Below are positions 46,599-58,390 of a DNA stretch of 64,000 nt, piece after piece. The stretch spans positions 1,736,001 to 1,800,000 of the forward strand of contig JAHLEZ010000012.1 in the NCBI GenBank assembly GCA_020726505.1. Reading direction: 5' to 3'. The notes under the pieces are model-generated. The model worked only from the letters and a program-made list of their open reading frames with translations, was not told the DNA's origin and made no database searches. Position numbers and translations under genes: made by a program. How positions within the stretch are numbered: position 1 is the first letter of the stretch; every line of letters begins with the position of its first letter. The DNA comes from Leptodontidium sp. MPI-SDFR-AT-0119 (lineage: Eukaryota; Ascomycota; Leotiomycetes; Helotiales; Leptodontidiaceae).

Positions 46599-47844
46599 AT
46601 GGCCAGAGTTACTAGACTCCCTAAGGGAATGGTAGAGAGCGAGCTACTAGAGCTAGACAAGATGAGATTAGCTATCGAATGGCTCTCTACAAATCCTAGT
46701 ACAGAGCCTCACGAAGCTGCGGCGATTTAGAAGATTAAGAGACTTAATTCTTTACGGAAGAAGTGGAAAAGAATACGGGATAAGGCCAAGAAAGCACAGG
46801 ACGGACAGCCGTCCAATCGCGGAGGCCACAACAAGATACTCTCTCTAGTATAAGAGGAAGCCCTGTATAGATACTGTGCAGACTATGTTACCAAGAAAGT
46901 AAGAGGGGCAACTAAGAAACTGTTATACGGCTGTGCGATTTATCTAAGAGAGTAGGACGGCAAGTCAGCTCTGTCCTGGCGCTGGTTTCAGTTCTATATG
47001 CAGACGAATCCGAAAATCCATATAATTGTCACTAAGCCTATTGCCTCCTATCGAGTCGATATACATACTTAAGAGAACCTCTAGGAATGGTTATATTAAG
47101 AATATAAGCCCGCCTTAGCTATTTGTAGTATAGGAGAGCGTGGAGACAGTAAAAGGATCTTCAATATAGATGAGAAAGGAGCTAGAGTTGTTATACTAAG
47201 AGGACAAGAGATTGTGGTTCCTATTAGGATTAAGGAGATATATACCGGGGTTCCAGAGAACTATATGTCTATCACGATTATTAAGGCAGTTTGTGCTAAT
47301 GGGACTACTATTCCACCTGTAATAATCGTGCCCGGTGGCTAATTAGTTCTCCAAGGATATGACTGGTTTAGTGTCGGTGCAGTACCGGTTCATGTACCAC
47401 GCCGCATGTGTGAATATATTCCAATGCGAGTATGGCGACAGAGTAATAAATGTATGGTTTAAAATCTGTGTATTTCTAAAGAGAGTGCGAGGAGAGCCAG
47501 CTTATATACTACGAGACGCCACCGAATCTCCACCGAAACCCCTCCGGTAGGCCTCTGACCCCCATGTATTAACGAAAGTATGCCTGTGCCATCTAGGTAG
47601 GCTTCTGCAGGGGCCTGTGGACCAACATTTAGAGAAGTTGACTGTCTCGGAAACTGGTTATACGAACGATGGAATTATACTAGCCTGGCTAGACCATTTC
47701 ATTGAACATACTAGCTAAACTCCTGAGTCTAAATAGGTGATACTCCTTTTAGACGGATAGGTATACTATAAGGCAACGCAGTTTATCTTTAAAGCAAAGA
47801 CTTATAAGATATGGCTCGTTAAGTTCCCCTCTCATTAGACTCAC
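46599..47844 (+). pseudogene. Pogo/Fot1-like (Tc1-mariner superfamily) DDE transposase, RIP-damaged and interrupted
   Basis: Reading from ATG 46599 in one frame gives an N-terminal helix-turn-helix-like region (LDKMRLAIEWLSTNPS, NRGGHNKILSLV), then the DDE core: FNIDEKGARV (first Asp, at 47169), YMSITIIKAVCANGTTIPP and, further on, ILAWLDHFIEHT and LLLDG (second Asp, about 47752). The frame carries many TAA/TAG codons where CAA/CAG/TGG would be expected, the pattern left by RIP. A 256-bp insertion (47372-47627) and a small frameshift just before it break the core. The C-terminal end is lost where a Gypsy LTR inserts at 47845. The element is inactive. Terminal inverted repeats were not located. 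Confidence 0.82.
47372..47627 (+). mobile_element. Solo-LTR-like insertion inside the pogo transposase
   Basis: A 256-bp segment starting TGTCGGTGCAG and ending GACCAACA (TG...CA), flanked by perfect 5-bp direct repeats TTTAG (47367-47371 and 47628-47632). Taking out the segment and one repeat restores the expected transposase reading across the site (MTGLEKLTVSE). TG/CA ends plus 5-bp duplications are the marks of an LTR-retrotransposon LTR left by recombination. It is less AT-rich than the DNA around it. Strand is arbitrary. Which element it came from is not known. Confidence 0.7.
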
Positions 47845-47870
47845 TGTTACGGCTGGCAAGAGGTTGATAC
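47845..47870 (-). mobile_element. Left 26 bp of the minus-strand Gypsy element's LTR, split by a later insertion
   Basis: Starts TGTTACGGCTGG and ends in GATAC, exactly where the plus-strand Gypsy element begins. Its partner piece resumes at 55321 with the same GATAC. Together they form a 300-bp LTR with TGTTACG and CGTAACA ends. Confidence 0.75.
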
Positions 47871-48119
47871 TGTGACGACTGTCGCTGCCTAGAGCCTCAT
47901 TTCCACCGGCTCCACTTAGTATTGCCCGATCGGGACGTACCGAGATTACTATAGTACTAGACATACTAATCTCTTATATATAAACCTCTTCTTTCCCTAC
48001 CTTCTTTCCTCTGTAGTTGTAGATTCTAAGTTGATACTTAGTATCATTATATGTCTCTTGTGTTAATATATAAGGCGTTAGTTACACGTGATTGCCGTTT
48101 TTCTAAGGCAAGCGTCACA
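47871..48119 (+). repeat. 5' LTR of the plus-strand Gypsy element
   Basis: 249 bp, TGTGACGACTG to AAGCGTCACA. It is the better preserved LTR at its ends; the 3' copy starts TATAACAATTG at the same positions. Confidence 0.9.
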
Positions 48120-51100
48120 TTATCTATAACTCTTTTCTTTACGTCTAAGAAGATAGTAAATATCCCTCGCCCCCTAATTCTCCTGTAAGTAGTTACGACT
48201 TAAAAGCTCAAATACAAGAAAGGCTTATATTAAGCTTTGTAACTTAACGAATAGTAGTATTAAAACCCCTACTAACAGCGAAGTCAACATTTACTTCGCC
48301 ACTATTACCCTTATTCTCCTCCCCGACCTTTACCTTTACACGACGAAGTCGAAACCCCCTCTTCGCTAGACCTCTCTCTCTAACTCGTTAAGTTAAGTCG
48401 AAAGTCGTCCCTTCTTTAATAAAGCGACCCGCTATAGACGACGCTAATATGTCGTTTGCCTCTTCTTCTATTCTTATACTTGATTCTCCCGATACTAACA
48501 CCCTTAGAGTCAATACTTCCACTAATACGCTAAGGAGCAGTGCAGAGCTTGTAAGGACATATATAAGAGAGACGCTATAAGAAAGTCGACTTCGCATTTT
48601 AGAAGAGTAACTTACGGAGAGTCGCCTAGAGAACTAGCGGTTGAAGTTATCGCTTTAATAATAACGACTTACGACCGACGAGCCTTTACTACGTAGACCC
48701 GCCTTAAGATCTATAATTTTCTAAAAAGAGGATATACTTTTTTATCTCTTAATTAAGAAAACTCTTGCCCCTAAGCTAAACAAAGGCAAAAGTAAGGCAT
48801 AAAGTACTCTTAACCCTAATAGACTACTAAACGACGATAGTAATAATAACTACCGACTTCCTCGCATCCTAAGTCGTCGTTTCCCCTCTTTCTTTAGGAT
48901 ATCTTAAATGTCTACGGCCTCACGAATCGAAAAGATTCTTAACTTAAATAATAAGCTTTCAGACGGTATTAGCTATAATCCACGTTTATAAGAAGTCTAG
49001 GTCTAGAACGCCTTACGCCGGTACGACTAATACTTTATTAACGACGACTATTAAAAGGACTAGTTACTAGTATAAATAAAAGAAACAGCTCGCACGTTCC
49101 TAGAACCCTTTTTTTTATCCTTAATACTTAACGACGACAGAAATATTATAAATACGCTTAATTTAGTTAACTAAGTAATCAAATTCTTAACTAACTCTTA
49201 TAAGTAATAAATAGCGCGTAACTTTTATTTTATATTAAAGATAAAAGCCATAAGATAAACCTTTTAAGATTTTTACTAATAGTTTAAAATTCTTACTAAC
49301 TAAGGCAGCGTAACTAATAACTTAATACTTAAAATAAACTTATAAAACAAGCTTTCGTCCCGCTTACGTAAGTAATTATTTTATAAGTATTAAAGAGCTA
49401 GAACTTTAAAAGAGTATATAAGAGTAGTTCAAGCCGAAGACTAAGGACAGATTATAAAGAGTATTATTTACGCTAGTCGCTTTAGCCCCTTAGTAATAAG
49501 TATAAATTCCCATCCCTAATCTTAAGTTAATATCTCCTTAAGAATTATAAGAAAGTCACCTTAAGCTTCCACTACTTCTTCGTCCTAGCGACAAAAGACT
49601 AGTTAACCCCTAAGTTAATAAATCTCTATATGAGCTGATACACCTCGTGCTTAAAAACTAGTAAATGCCCCTCAGTATTTCGCCTAACAGCCCCTTAATC
49701 GTAGTTATACCTCCCGTATCAACGAGATAGAGCTAGGCGCTAACGACAGTAGTCTTATGTCTAATAACTAAGTTATAAATAATAATAACTTACTAATAAA
49801 GGAACTTATCTCACGAGTAAAAGACTTAGCCTAAGAAAAGGCTCCTTCTTAAGTATAATATAAGATATACGACATCTTAACCTTACGAAGCTTCTTAGCG
49901 AACTAACACTTATTACTCGTATTACTTTCTCTAAGAATAAACTTACGTATAAGTTGCCCGCACTTCTTAATTCCGAAGTTAATAGTTATTATTTTATTAA
50001 TTACTCTCTTTTAAAGTCTCTTTCCTTCTTTTTAAAACCTTTAATTCACTTATTACCTTTACTTGTCCCTATTAAAGGATTTGATAATCAAACTAACTAA
50101 ACTATTAACTATTATATTACGTTAAATTTAATAATTAACAAGTGTTTATAATTATTTACTCCTTTCTTAATCACTCACTTAAGAAATTATAAAGTAATTA
50201 TTAAAAGGTTATAGTTAAAGTATCACGAAGTACTTTTAAATACTACTAAACGACGGCTTATTTAGCCATCGGACTACCCCCTAATAATAAGCTATAACAA
50301 ATTAATTAAGGTCCGAGACTTACGTGTACACAAGATTCACTAACGCCACTAGCGCGACGCCAAGCGTAGAGACACTAAGTTACGTGAATTTTAGAGTTAC
50401 TATAATACTTAATTTGCGAAGTCGACTTCGATAGTCGACTCACACCTACCTCCCGCGCTAAGTATAAATACTTTAGACCTAGCTTCTTTCTTAAGCTAAC
50501 TATAGTTAATAAAGTTCACCGGAAAGTTCATAGGAAGAAGTCGAGTAATTACCCCTTCCCTAAATCTTAAGTTACACTCCGATTCTATAGTTAATTCTAG
50601 CCGGCGCGCTAAGTCAAATTTCGACATACACGTTAATTACTCTCTTACTTTCTTAATAACCTTAGAACTTATTACTGTCAATCCTTTAATTATTACTAAG
50701 TCTAGAAAACTAGCGATTATATTAATAGAAAATTAAACCCGGCATCTCGCGTAGTATAGTCGAATTATATTAGATACTAAAGATACTAATTCTATAGATA
50801 CATAGTTATTAAGCTTACACTTACAATTAATCTCTAACCACGAAACTACTATAAGTCGTAGAAAAAAAGATTAAGGAAATCCGCTATAGTCGTGTTAAAA
50901 GTGTAAAGTCGAGAATTTATACCCCCCCGGAATCGAGCCCATAGCGCTAGTAGAGGAAATTCACCCCTTTATTTCTTTAATACTTAACACTTCGTCTACT
51001 TCTTCTTTCCTTCTTGTTTTAAGTATAAAACCCCTTACGTATTCTTTACTTTCTTTTTTTATTACACCTTCTAATAAATACTTCGTTTCGAAATATATAG

Positions 51101-54100
51101 TAGCTTCTAAAAGTGGCCGCGCTACTATATTAATTAAAGAAGCTGCGCTAATAATAAATTCTATATTAATCTTCCAGAATTAGAAATACTTAAATCCGCG
51201 CCTTTTAGGTGTATAATATTGTCCCTAGTTAATCTCTAATACTAGTACTATTATTAAACTTACCTCTATTATTAATACTTTATATATCGTAAAGCTCTCG
51301 TATTAATAAGTATAATATATAATAAAGCTTAGAGAGCACGTGCATTTTATTACTAACGGTCCTCTACTTCAGCTAAGAAGTATATTAAATAATTAGCCTA
51401 GTTAATATATATAACAATCCCTACAATTAAATAATATATATATCTTAACTAAACTAGCCTAAATGGAAGTTACTAAGCTAAAGAGCGAAACCGCCGAGCT
51501 CTTATACCCTCGAGACTAAATTAACTCCCCTTAATTCGCTTCTTTTACACGTAGAATATATATTAAAGACTACGCTAATTCACTTTAGAAGATATAAACG
51601 TAGCTCTCTCTCGTACACGACTTAATTATAAAAGCTTTTTCTTTCTTAACTTCTTTTCTTTAACTACGAGATAAGTTACTAATTATAAAGCGACGTAAGA
51701 AAGCTCGTTAACGTTTAATCGTTAAGATCTTCTTAATTAGCGCTATAACGTTTTATATATTAATAAAATAGAAGTTTAAAGATAAAATATTCGTAGTAAC
51801 TCTTTAAGAGATTAATGCTTTAATTAATTAAAAAAACTAAGAGCGAGAAAAAGCCGCTATTATATTAGCCCTGACTATCGAACTCACTTACCGCCGCTAG
51901 TTAGTTATATAGTTTACACTTTTTATTTAAGAGCTAAACGCTAAACTAATAATTCCCCTAAAGTACGCTAATTAAACTCACGTATTCTTTAAAGTAAAAA
52001 GTAATATTCTCTCCCCTTATTACTCGTACGATTATAAAATTAAGCTAAAAGAAAAGGGTAAGAAAGTACTTAAGTATTCGTTATTATACAAGATATCGAC
52101 TAAAGAACTTAAGGTTATTAAGGAATATATTACGAATAACTTAGACAAAGGATTTATTAAGCCGTCTTAAGTATTATTTACTACCCCTATTCTCTTTATT
52201 AAGAAGCCAAATAGCTCCCTGCGGTTATATATCGACTTTTAAGTACTAAATTCCCTTACTCGAAAGGACTAATACCCCTTACCTCTAATTAATAAGACCT
52301 TAACTCGTATAATTAATACTCGTATCTTTACTAAATTAAATATTTATTAAGCCTTTTACTAAATTTAAATAAACCTAGTATTAGAGAAGTATATTACCTT
52401 CCGCACAAGGTACGGCGTATATAAGTTCAAAGTTCTTTCCTTTAGCTTAACTAATGGCCTTATTACTTACTAGCGCTATATAAATGATATTCTCTTTAAT
52501 TACCTTAATGATTTCTGTATAGCGTACTTAGACGATATTCTTATATACTTTAAAGACTTCTTATAATACTAACTCTACGTTAAAAAGGTGCTTTAACGCC
52601 TTAACGACGCTAGGTTATAAGCTAACTTAAAGAAGTGTAAGTTTAGAGTAATACAAATTAAGTACTTAGGATTTATTATATTAACTTCTAGCTTAAAAGT
52701 TAATCTTAAGAAGGTCTTTATCATTCGAGAGTGAACTTACCTTAGCTCTATTAAAGGTGTGTAATCTTTCCTTAGTTTTTATAACTTTTACTAGAGATTT
52801 ATTTATAATTATAATATTATAATAAAACCTCTTGTTTAATTAACTAAGAATAATATTCTCTTTCGCTTTATTATAAAGTGCGAAGACGCCTTCGACTTCC
52901 TAAAATATACTCTTACGTCCGCACTTCTCTTAAGATACTACTAACAGGATTTACCTTGCCTCCTAGAAACGGATATTAATAATAATATTATAACCGAAGT
53001 CTTTTCTTAATAATACGGCGACGACTAATTCCCCGTTATTTTCTTTTTAAAGATTATATTACTTATTAAGCTTAATTACGTAATACACAATAAAGAGATG
53101 TTAGTTATTATTAGATCCTTTAGGCACTAGCGTGCTAAGTTAGTAAGAGCCCCTTACTAAGTTCGTGTTATAATAAACTATAAGGCCTTAAAATACTTTA
53201 TAACCTCTAAGTAGTTAAATACTAAGTAAGCACAATAAGTAAAGCTCTTAGTAAATTATAATTTCATAATCACGTACCGCCCTAAAATCTATAACCCCTT
53301 AGTAAACGTACTTTTCCACAAACTAAACGAGTTAAATTAATAAAACTTTATAAAAAAGACTTAACGCCTTTAACAACTCTTACGCTAAGACTAAATTAAC
53401 CTTAGTTTACTATCTATAAAGTTGCGGCCGCCTAACGACGCCGACGCGCTAGTGGCCGACGTTAAGCTCGCTACCTTCACACTAATATTCTCCGTCGTAT
53501 AGTAAATCCTAAAAGTTAATCGTACTACTCCTTTCTTATAAGCTTTATATAAGCAAGTTATATTAAGTTCTCTAAGTAAACTTAGCTTAGTAAGTAACCT
53601 CTTACTCTATAACGGCCGCCTCTTAGTCCCCGATATTAATCATCTCTAAACCCTCCTTATACGAGAAGTCTATAATTAAGTTACTATAGCGCACCTTAGT
53701 ACTAAAAAGACGATCTAAATACTCTCTTCTTAGTACTAGTAATATAAAATTACGTTTATAATTTAGTAGTATTACCGTAATTATTATATATATTAACGAA
53801 TTTAAGTCCCTTAAAATAAAAAGCCCAGACTCCTTTATCTTCTCCTTGTTCCGTTTAAACTATAAGAATATATTACTATAAACTACTACTCCTTTATTAA
53901 AAACAAGTATAAATTCGATAACGTCCTTGTCTTTATTAATAGATTTAATAAATAAGTAATTAGTATCCCTTATTAAAAGACGACAAATACTTAGAAACTA
54001 ACTATTATATATATATATTATATATATTATTACTTTAGCGCTCCCTTAACTATCACTTTTAATAAAGGCCCCTAGTTTATCTTTAAGTTTTGGACCGCCT

Positions 54101-54549
54101 TAAGCAAGATCCTCAGAACTAAGAAACAATTATCCGCTACTAACCACCCGCAGATAAACGGCTAAATTAAAGTATATAACTAATACTTATAAAAACGACT
54201 CTAACTTTTCGTTACGTATTATTAAGACGATTAGTTAAAGTACCTTCTTATTATAAACTACGCCTAGATGTCCCTCCTACACGATTCCTTAGGGGAACTC
54301 TTTTTATTTAAGGTAGTTTATAAATACGCATTACGCACGAATTAAGACTAAAAAATTGACTTATTAGACTTAATTACCCCCGCTAATAAGTTAAACACTT
54401 AATAAGCTATTAATTATACTTAACGCTATAAGAAAGCATAAGACATAGCTTAGTCGAACTTTACTATAGCCTAAGCTAAGATAGCTAGGTCTTATAACGC
54501 CTCTCACCGCAATATCGACTTTAATAAAGACAGCCTAGTCTAACTCGAC

Positions 54550-54780
54550 ATGCGCTACTTTAAGACACTCCGTCTATTTAAGAAGTTAGATATACTAACT
54601 AATAAACTATTTAAAGTACTCGAGAAGGTAAAACACTTATACCGCCTAGAGTTACTAACAAGTATAAAGGTCTATAACGTCTTTCTAGTTAGTAAGCTTC
54701 GCCGAGACCCTAACGACCCCTTATTAAGCCAAGTACAAGATACTCCCCCGCCGATTAATATTATAAGTAACGACGAGTAG
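54550..54780 (+). pseudogene. Intact C-terminal integrase fragment of the Gypsy polyprotein
   Basis: A 76-codon open segment (MRYFKTLRLFKKLDILTNKL...) matching the integrase C-terminal and chromodomain-adjacent region of fungal Gypsy elements (YRLELLTSIKVYNVFLVSKL). It is the longest open piece left in the element, not an independent gene. Confidence 0.75.
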
Positions 54781-55071
54781 GAACTAAAAGAAGTACTTAC
54801 TTATCGCAAAAAAAACAAGACTTTATTTTATTATATTACTTAGCTTAATTAAGACGTTAATTTAGACTAATACGACGCTTTTAACCTCAAGTACGCTCCG
54901 CACAAAGTCAGGGATTTCCACCTTAGTTACCCCAAGCAAGTAAAACCCCCTACTAAGCTACCTAAATAAATCAAAGCATAAGAAGATAATATTAACGACT
55001 ACGACGACCTCGATAATAATAAGAAGATAAATTAACGCTCAAGGACGAGCTTTTTCCAAAGAAGGGGGTAG

Positions 55072-55320
55072 TATAACAATTGTCGCTACTTAAAGCCTCA
55101 TTTCCACTAGCTCCACTTAGTATTACCCGATCGGGACGTACCGAGATTACTATAGTACTAAACATATTAATCTCTTATATATAAACCTCTTCTTTCCCTA
55201 CCTTCTTTCCTTTGTAATTGTAAATTCTAAGTTAATGCTTAGTATTGTCATATGTCTCTTGTGTTAATATATGAGGCGTCAGTTACACGTGATTGCCGTC
55301 TTTCTAAGGCAAGCGTCACA
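55072..55320 (+). repeat. 3' LTR of the plus-strand Gypsy element
   Basis: 249 bp, aligned without gaps to the 5' LTR. By hand I count about 23 differences, all C/T or G/A transitions. Confidence 0.9.
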
Positions 55321-55599
55321 GATACGGCGAGTTGACTCTAGCTTTGTATTTAGGCCTCTAGCTACGCTCAGAATCGAGAAGAAAAGACAAGGAGGAAAAG
55401 AGAGCTCTTTATAAGGGGGAGCTCGAGTATAAATACATGAAGGAGCCTCCTAATAGGGCCTAGCGTAGTCGGGGGCCATTTATCCACATGTCGCAGGCTC
55501 GTTACTAAGTCTTCCTTATTAGGCTTAGCGCCGTCGCATAGCCAGCGATACTACGAGCCCGTGTCGGTTAGAATGCGAGGCGCATCGTAGGTCGTAACA
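55321..55599 (-). mobile_element. Right part of the split 3' LTR of the minus-strand Gypsy element
   Basis: Continues the LTR begun at 47845 and ends GGTCGTAACA. On the minus strand it begins TGTTACGACC and is preceded by a purine tract (AAGAAGGGGGG) at about 55601-55614, the expected polypurine tract before a 3' LTR. Confidence 0.78.
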
Positions 55600-57940
55600 T
55601 TACCCCCCCTTCTTAAAAAACTGCGTTCGCGTAATTATAATTATAACTGTGTCGTCCTTGAGGTCGTTGTAGTCGTCGATACTTGCGTTATAAGCCTCTA
55701 GCCACTTAAGGAGAGCTCTCGGGGGGCCCTTGGCGTTAAGATACTCGAGGTAGAACTATTTGATTATATACGGAGCCGTTATAGTATCCGAGTATAAGTA
55801 CTATTTTAGGTTTTCGTTGGCGCCTAGTTACTTAATATAATAAAATAGCTTATTTCGTATAACCTTAAAGCCAAGGATGCCTTTAATTTCCCACTCATCC
55901 TACTTAAGCAATAGCCAGATAAGTGCCGGCGTAGTTTTGGCTTGTCCCGGTAAAGGGTTGTCGATGTACTTGCGGAGTAAGTGCGAGTAGAAAACGGGGT
56001 AAATTAACTAGTCCTCTAGTAACTCAACTCTCTAGCTCTCTTCTTCCCTAGCGATTACCTTAATAGGGCCGTACTACTTATCAGACAACTTCCTTAAAGG
56101 TCGGTTAACGTTCTAGTTCTAAGTGTCGATTAGTACTAAGTCGCTAACGTCTTAATTAACAGCACATCGTTCACGATTCGCTAGTCGTTCTATTTTCTCT
56201 TATTAGTCTTTTAGGGACGACTGTACGACTTCTATAACCTCCTTTATTTATAAGGCTACTTATAGAGCCTCCTCGCGGTTAAGTCTCTCTATTACTATAG
56301 CCGGCGGCTCTAAGTTAACTAGGTCCTAGGAAGTCCTTGGCTTAGCGCCGTTAAGTAGCTAGAAAGGAGACAAGCGGCCTAAGGACTCGTGTAATAACGT
56401 TAGTTAAGCGATGTCTATAATTAATAAGAGGTCACTTTAATTATCTTAATAGTAATAGTAAAAGGGACAAAGCCGCTACTTAATATATTAGTTCGTTACT
56501 TTTGTTTAGCCGTCGACGTTTAGGTTATATACTATTATTAGCTTTACCTTAGTCCTGAGGATACGATAATACTCTTTCTAAAAGAAGGAGACGAACTAAG
56601 GTCCGCGGTCTAAGACAATAGAGTCCGGCATATCGAAGTGTCAAGTCTAATAGACGAGAAAGAGAGTAACTATGCCTTTCGCCGTAATTATATTGTTATA
56701 AAGTATCGAGACCGGTTTCTTAAACAAGCGGTTAATAATAACTATAGCGAAGTTATAACCGTGCTTGTTTAATAGTAGCTTCGTGAAATCTATCGTGAGG
56801 TGTTAGTACGGCCAAGCGGGGATTAGTAGGGGGTATAAGAAACTAAGAGTCTTATCTCTTTTAGCCTTTTACTAAGAGTAACTATAATTCGCTACGTATT
56901 AAGTTACGTTTATAGAGAGGCTATTCCAATAGTATTTACGGCTTAATAATGCCTTTATCTTCCCAATCCCCGCGTGTACTACTAATAACTAGGAGTGCAC
57001 ATAACGGATAAGTGTCGTGCGAAGCTCTAGCGGCTCTAAGGGCACTTCTAAGCGTCCTTGGAAAAGTAACTTGTCGTTTACTAGCTCGTAATTTAATGAC
57101 TATTCCCTGGCTTTTTGTTAGAGAGGCTCTAGTAAAGGCGAAGACTTATTAACTGCGAGTACTTAATTAATAATATCGTATTCCGCGACGTCATAGGCTA
57201 CTATAGAGTTAGGGTCTAGCTCTTCCGGTATAGGGGTCTCCGGGTCGACTAGCACTTCTGTATTAGGCTTAGGTTCCGGCTCTGGCTCTAGCTCGTCACG
57301 TGTCTTAATATCGTGATCTGGGATTATAGCCTTTACAGGTGTTAAGGGTACCGTCTCTACGACATTAATATAAGCGTTTATAGGGTCGACGGCGGAGAAC
57401 TAAAGGTTACTAGCGACTCGCGAGTTAATTTTGTCGGTCGGAATTAACTATTAACTATAAATAGCCCGCTTACGTGCCTCTGTCGCCGTAAGGTCTTGAT
57501 CTCGTCGAGACAAGGTATTAGTTAACGTATTAGTCGTCCCGGTACAATATATAATCGTAAAATAGAAATCTACAAAGAACTTAGCCTATCGAGCTTGCTT
57601 AGCCGTAAGGTCCTTAGTAGTCATGAAATACTCTAGGGCTTAATAGTCTATATAAACAAAGACGTTTTTCTAGGTACTTAAGAGCTTTAAGTGATATTAT
57701 TTAAACGACCGGAAAATCGCTAATATCTCTTTGTCGTGGATCGAGTAGTTAAGCTTAAGGTTTGTTATAGTCTTAGAGAAGTATCCTACGGGGTGAAAGG
57801 TGTTGTCCTCTTATAGTTAAGATAAAATCCTAGCGACGACTCTATCTAAGGAATTAGTCTTTAGCCGTGTCTACTTAGTAGGGTCGTAGTGGCGAAGAAC
57901 CGGCGTAAATTAGAGGGCTTCCTAAATATAAGAATACTAG
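55600..57940 (-). mobile_element. Minus-strand Ty3/Gypsy body (RNase H to integrase), truncated
   Basis: Read on the minus strand from about 57940 downward, the first recognisable part is RNase H (PVLRHYDPTK, HPVGYFSKTITNLKLNYSIHDKEIL, then LLKYLEKRL), followed by integrase-like sequence down to the purine tract. Reverse transcriptase and gag are missing because a Copia element now abuts the RNase H start. Stops are frequent and of the TAA/TAG type. The right-hand boundary is accurate only to about 20 bp. Confidence 0.82.
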
Positions 57941-58210
57941 CCATATGCGAGCCTAATAACCGATGCGAGCCTTTGATACAAAGCTAGTAACTTGATACAA
58001 AGCTAATAACCGATGCGAGCTTCTGATACAAAGCTAGTAACTCGATACAAAGCTAATAACCGATGCGAGCCTCTGATACAAAGCTAGTAACTTGATACAA
58101 AGCTAATAACCGATGCGAGAGCTTGGTACTTGGTACTCAAAGTAGTTATATAGACCTAGAAATGCCCCCTCAATAGAATCATCATTCACACCATCATTCT
58201 CTATTTCACA
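57940..58210 (+). mobile_element. 5' LTR of the first Copia element (left border approximate)
   Basis: The right border is set by TTTCACA followed directly by a primer-binding-like sequence. The left border is inferred from where Gypsy RNase H sequence ends, and it lacks a clear TG start, perhaps through RIP. It contains a three-copy 50-bp tandem repeat. Confidence 0.55.
57961..58119 (+). repeat. 50-bp tandem repeat, three full copies plus a partial one
   Basis: Copies at 57961-58010, 58011-58060 and 58061-58110 start CGATGCGAGC and contain GATACAAAGCTAGTAAC and GATACAAAGCTAATAAC halves, so each unit is itself an imperfect duplication. A partial unit precedes and another follows (58111-58119). 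No unique spacers separate the units. Confidence 0.9.
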
Positions 58211-58223
58211 GGTTATGAGCCCC
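58211..58223 (+). other. Probable primer-binding site of the first Copia element
   Basis: GGTTATGAGCCCC directly follows the LTR end CA. Its first 12 bases are the reverse complement of GGGCTCATAACC, the anticodon arm of fungal initiator tRNA-Met as I recall it. Drosophila copia is known to be primed by a cleaved initiator tRNA-Met half at just such a site. Confidence 0.6.
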
Positions 58224-58390
58224 GATAGCACCTCCTCTTATTCTACCTCAATTCAACAGATCAAGAGCTTGCTCTTTACCTAAATCATTCTCATATACTT
58301 CGTTACAACCTCATTTTGTTTGTGTTTGAGTTTTATCGACTGGCTCGACAAGAACTCTTCTCTTACACACTATACCTTCTGGACCCTCAA

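Larger units (their letters stand above)
47871..55320 (+). mobile_element. Complete Ty3/Gypsy LTR retrotransposon, RIP-mutated
   Basis: Two 249-bp LTRs (47871-48119 and 55072-55320) flank about 6.95 kb; GATAC is duplicated on both sides (47866-47870 and 55321-55325). A purine-rich tract AAAGAAGGGGGTAG abuts the 3' LTR. Pol order is reverse transcriptase, RNase H, integrase, which defines Gypsy. Reverse transcriptase is recognisable at about 52000-52800 with YLDD at 52525-52536; RNase H follows (about 52900-53200); the integrase zinc-binding region lies near 53640-53720 and its core and C-terminal part run to 54780. Gag presumably fills 48.2-51.5 kb but is too decayed to define. Stops occur every few codons, nearly all TAA/TAG, so no protein can be made. 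Confidence 0.9.

Noticed and set aside
47359..47550. Small plus-strand gene of 63 codons
   Set aside because: It starts in transposase sequence and runs into the solo-LTR-like insertion, so it is a chance frame.
57961..58119. CRISPR-like array
   Set aside because: The 50-bp units are contiguous with no unique spacers, inside a eukaryotic retrotransposon LTR.
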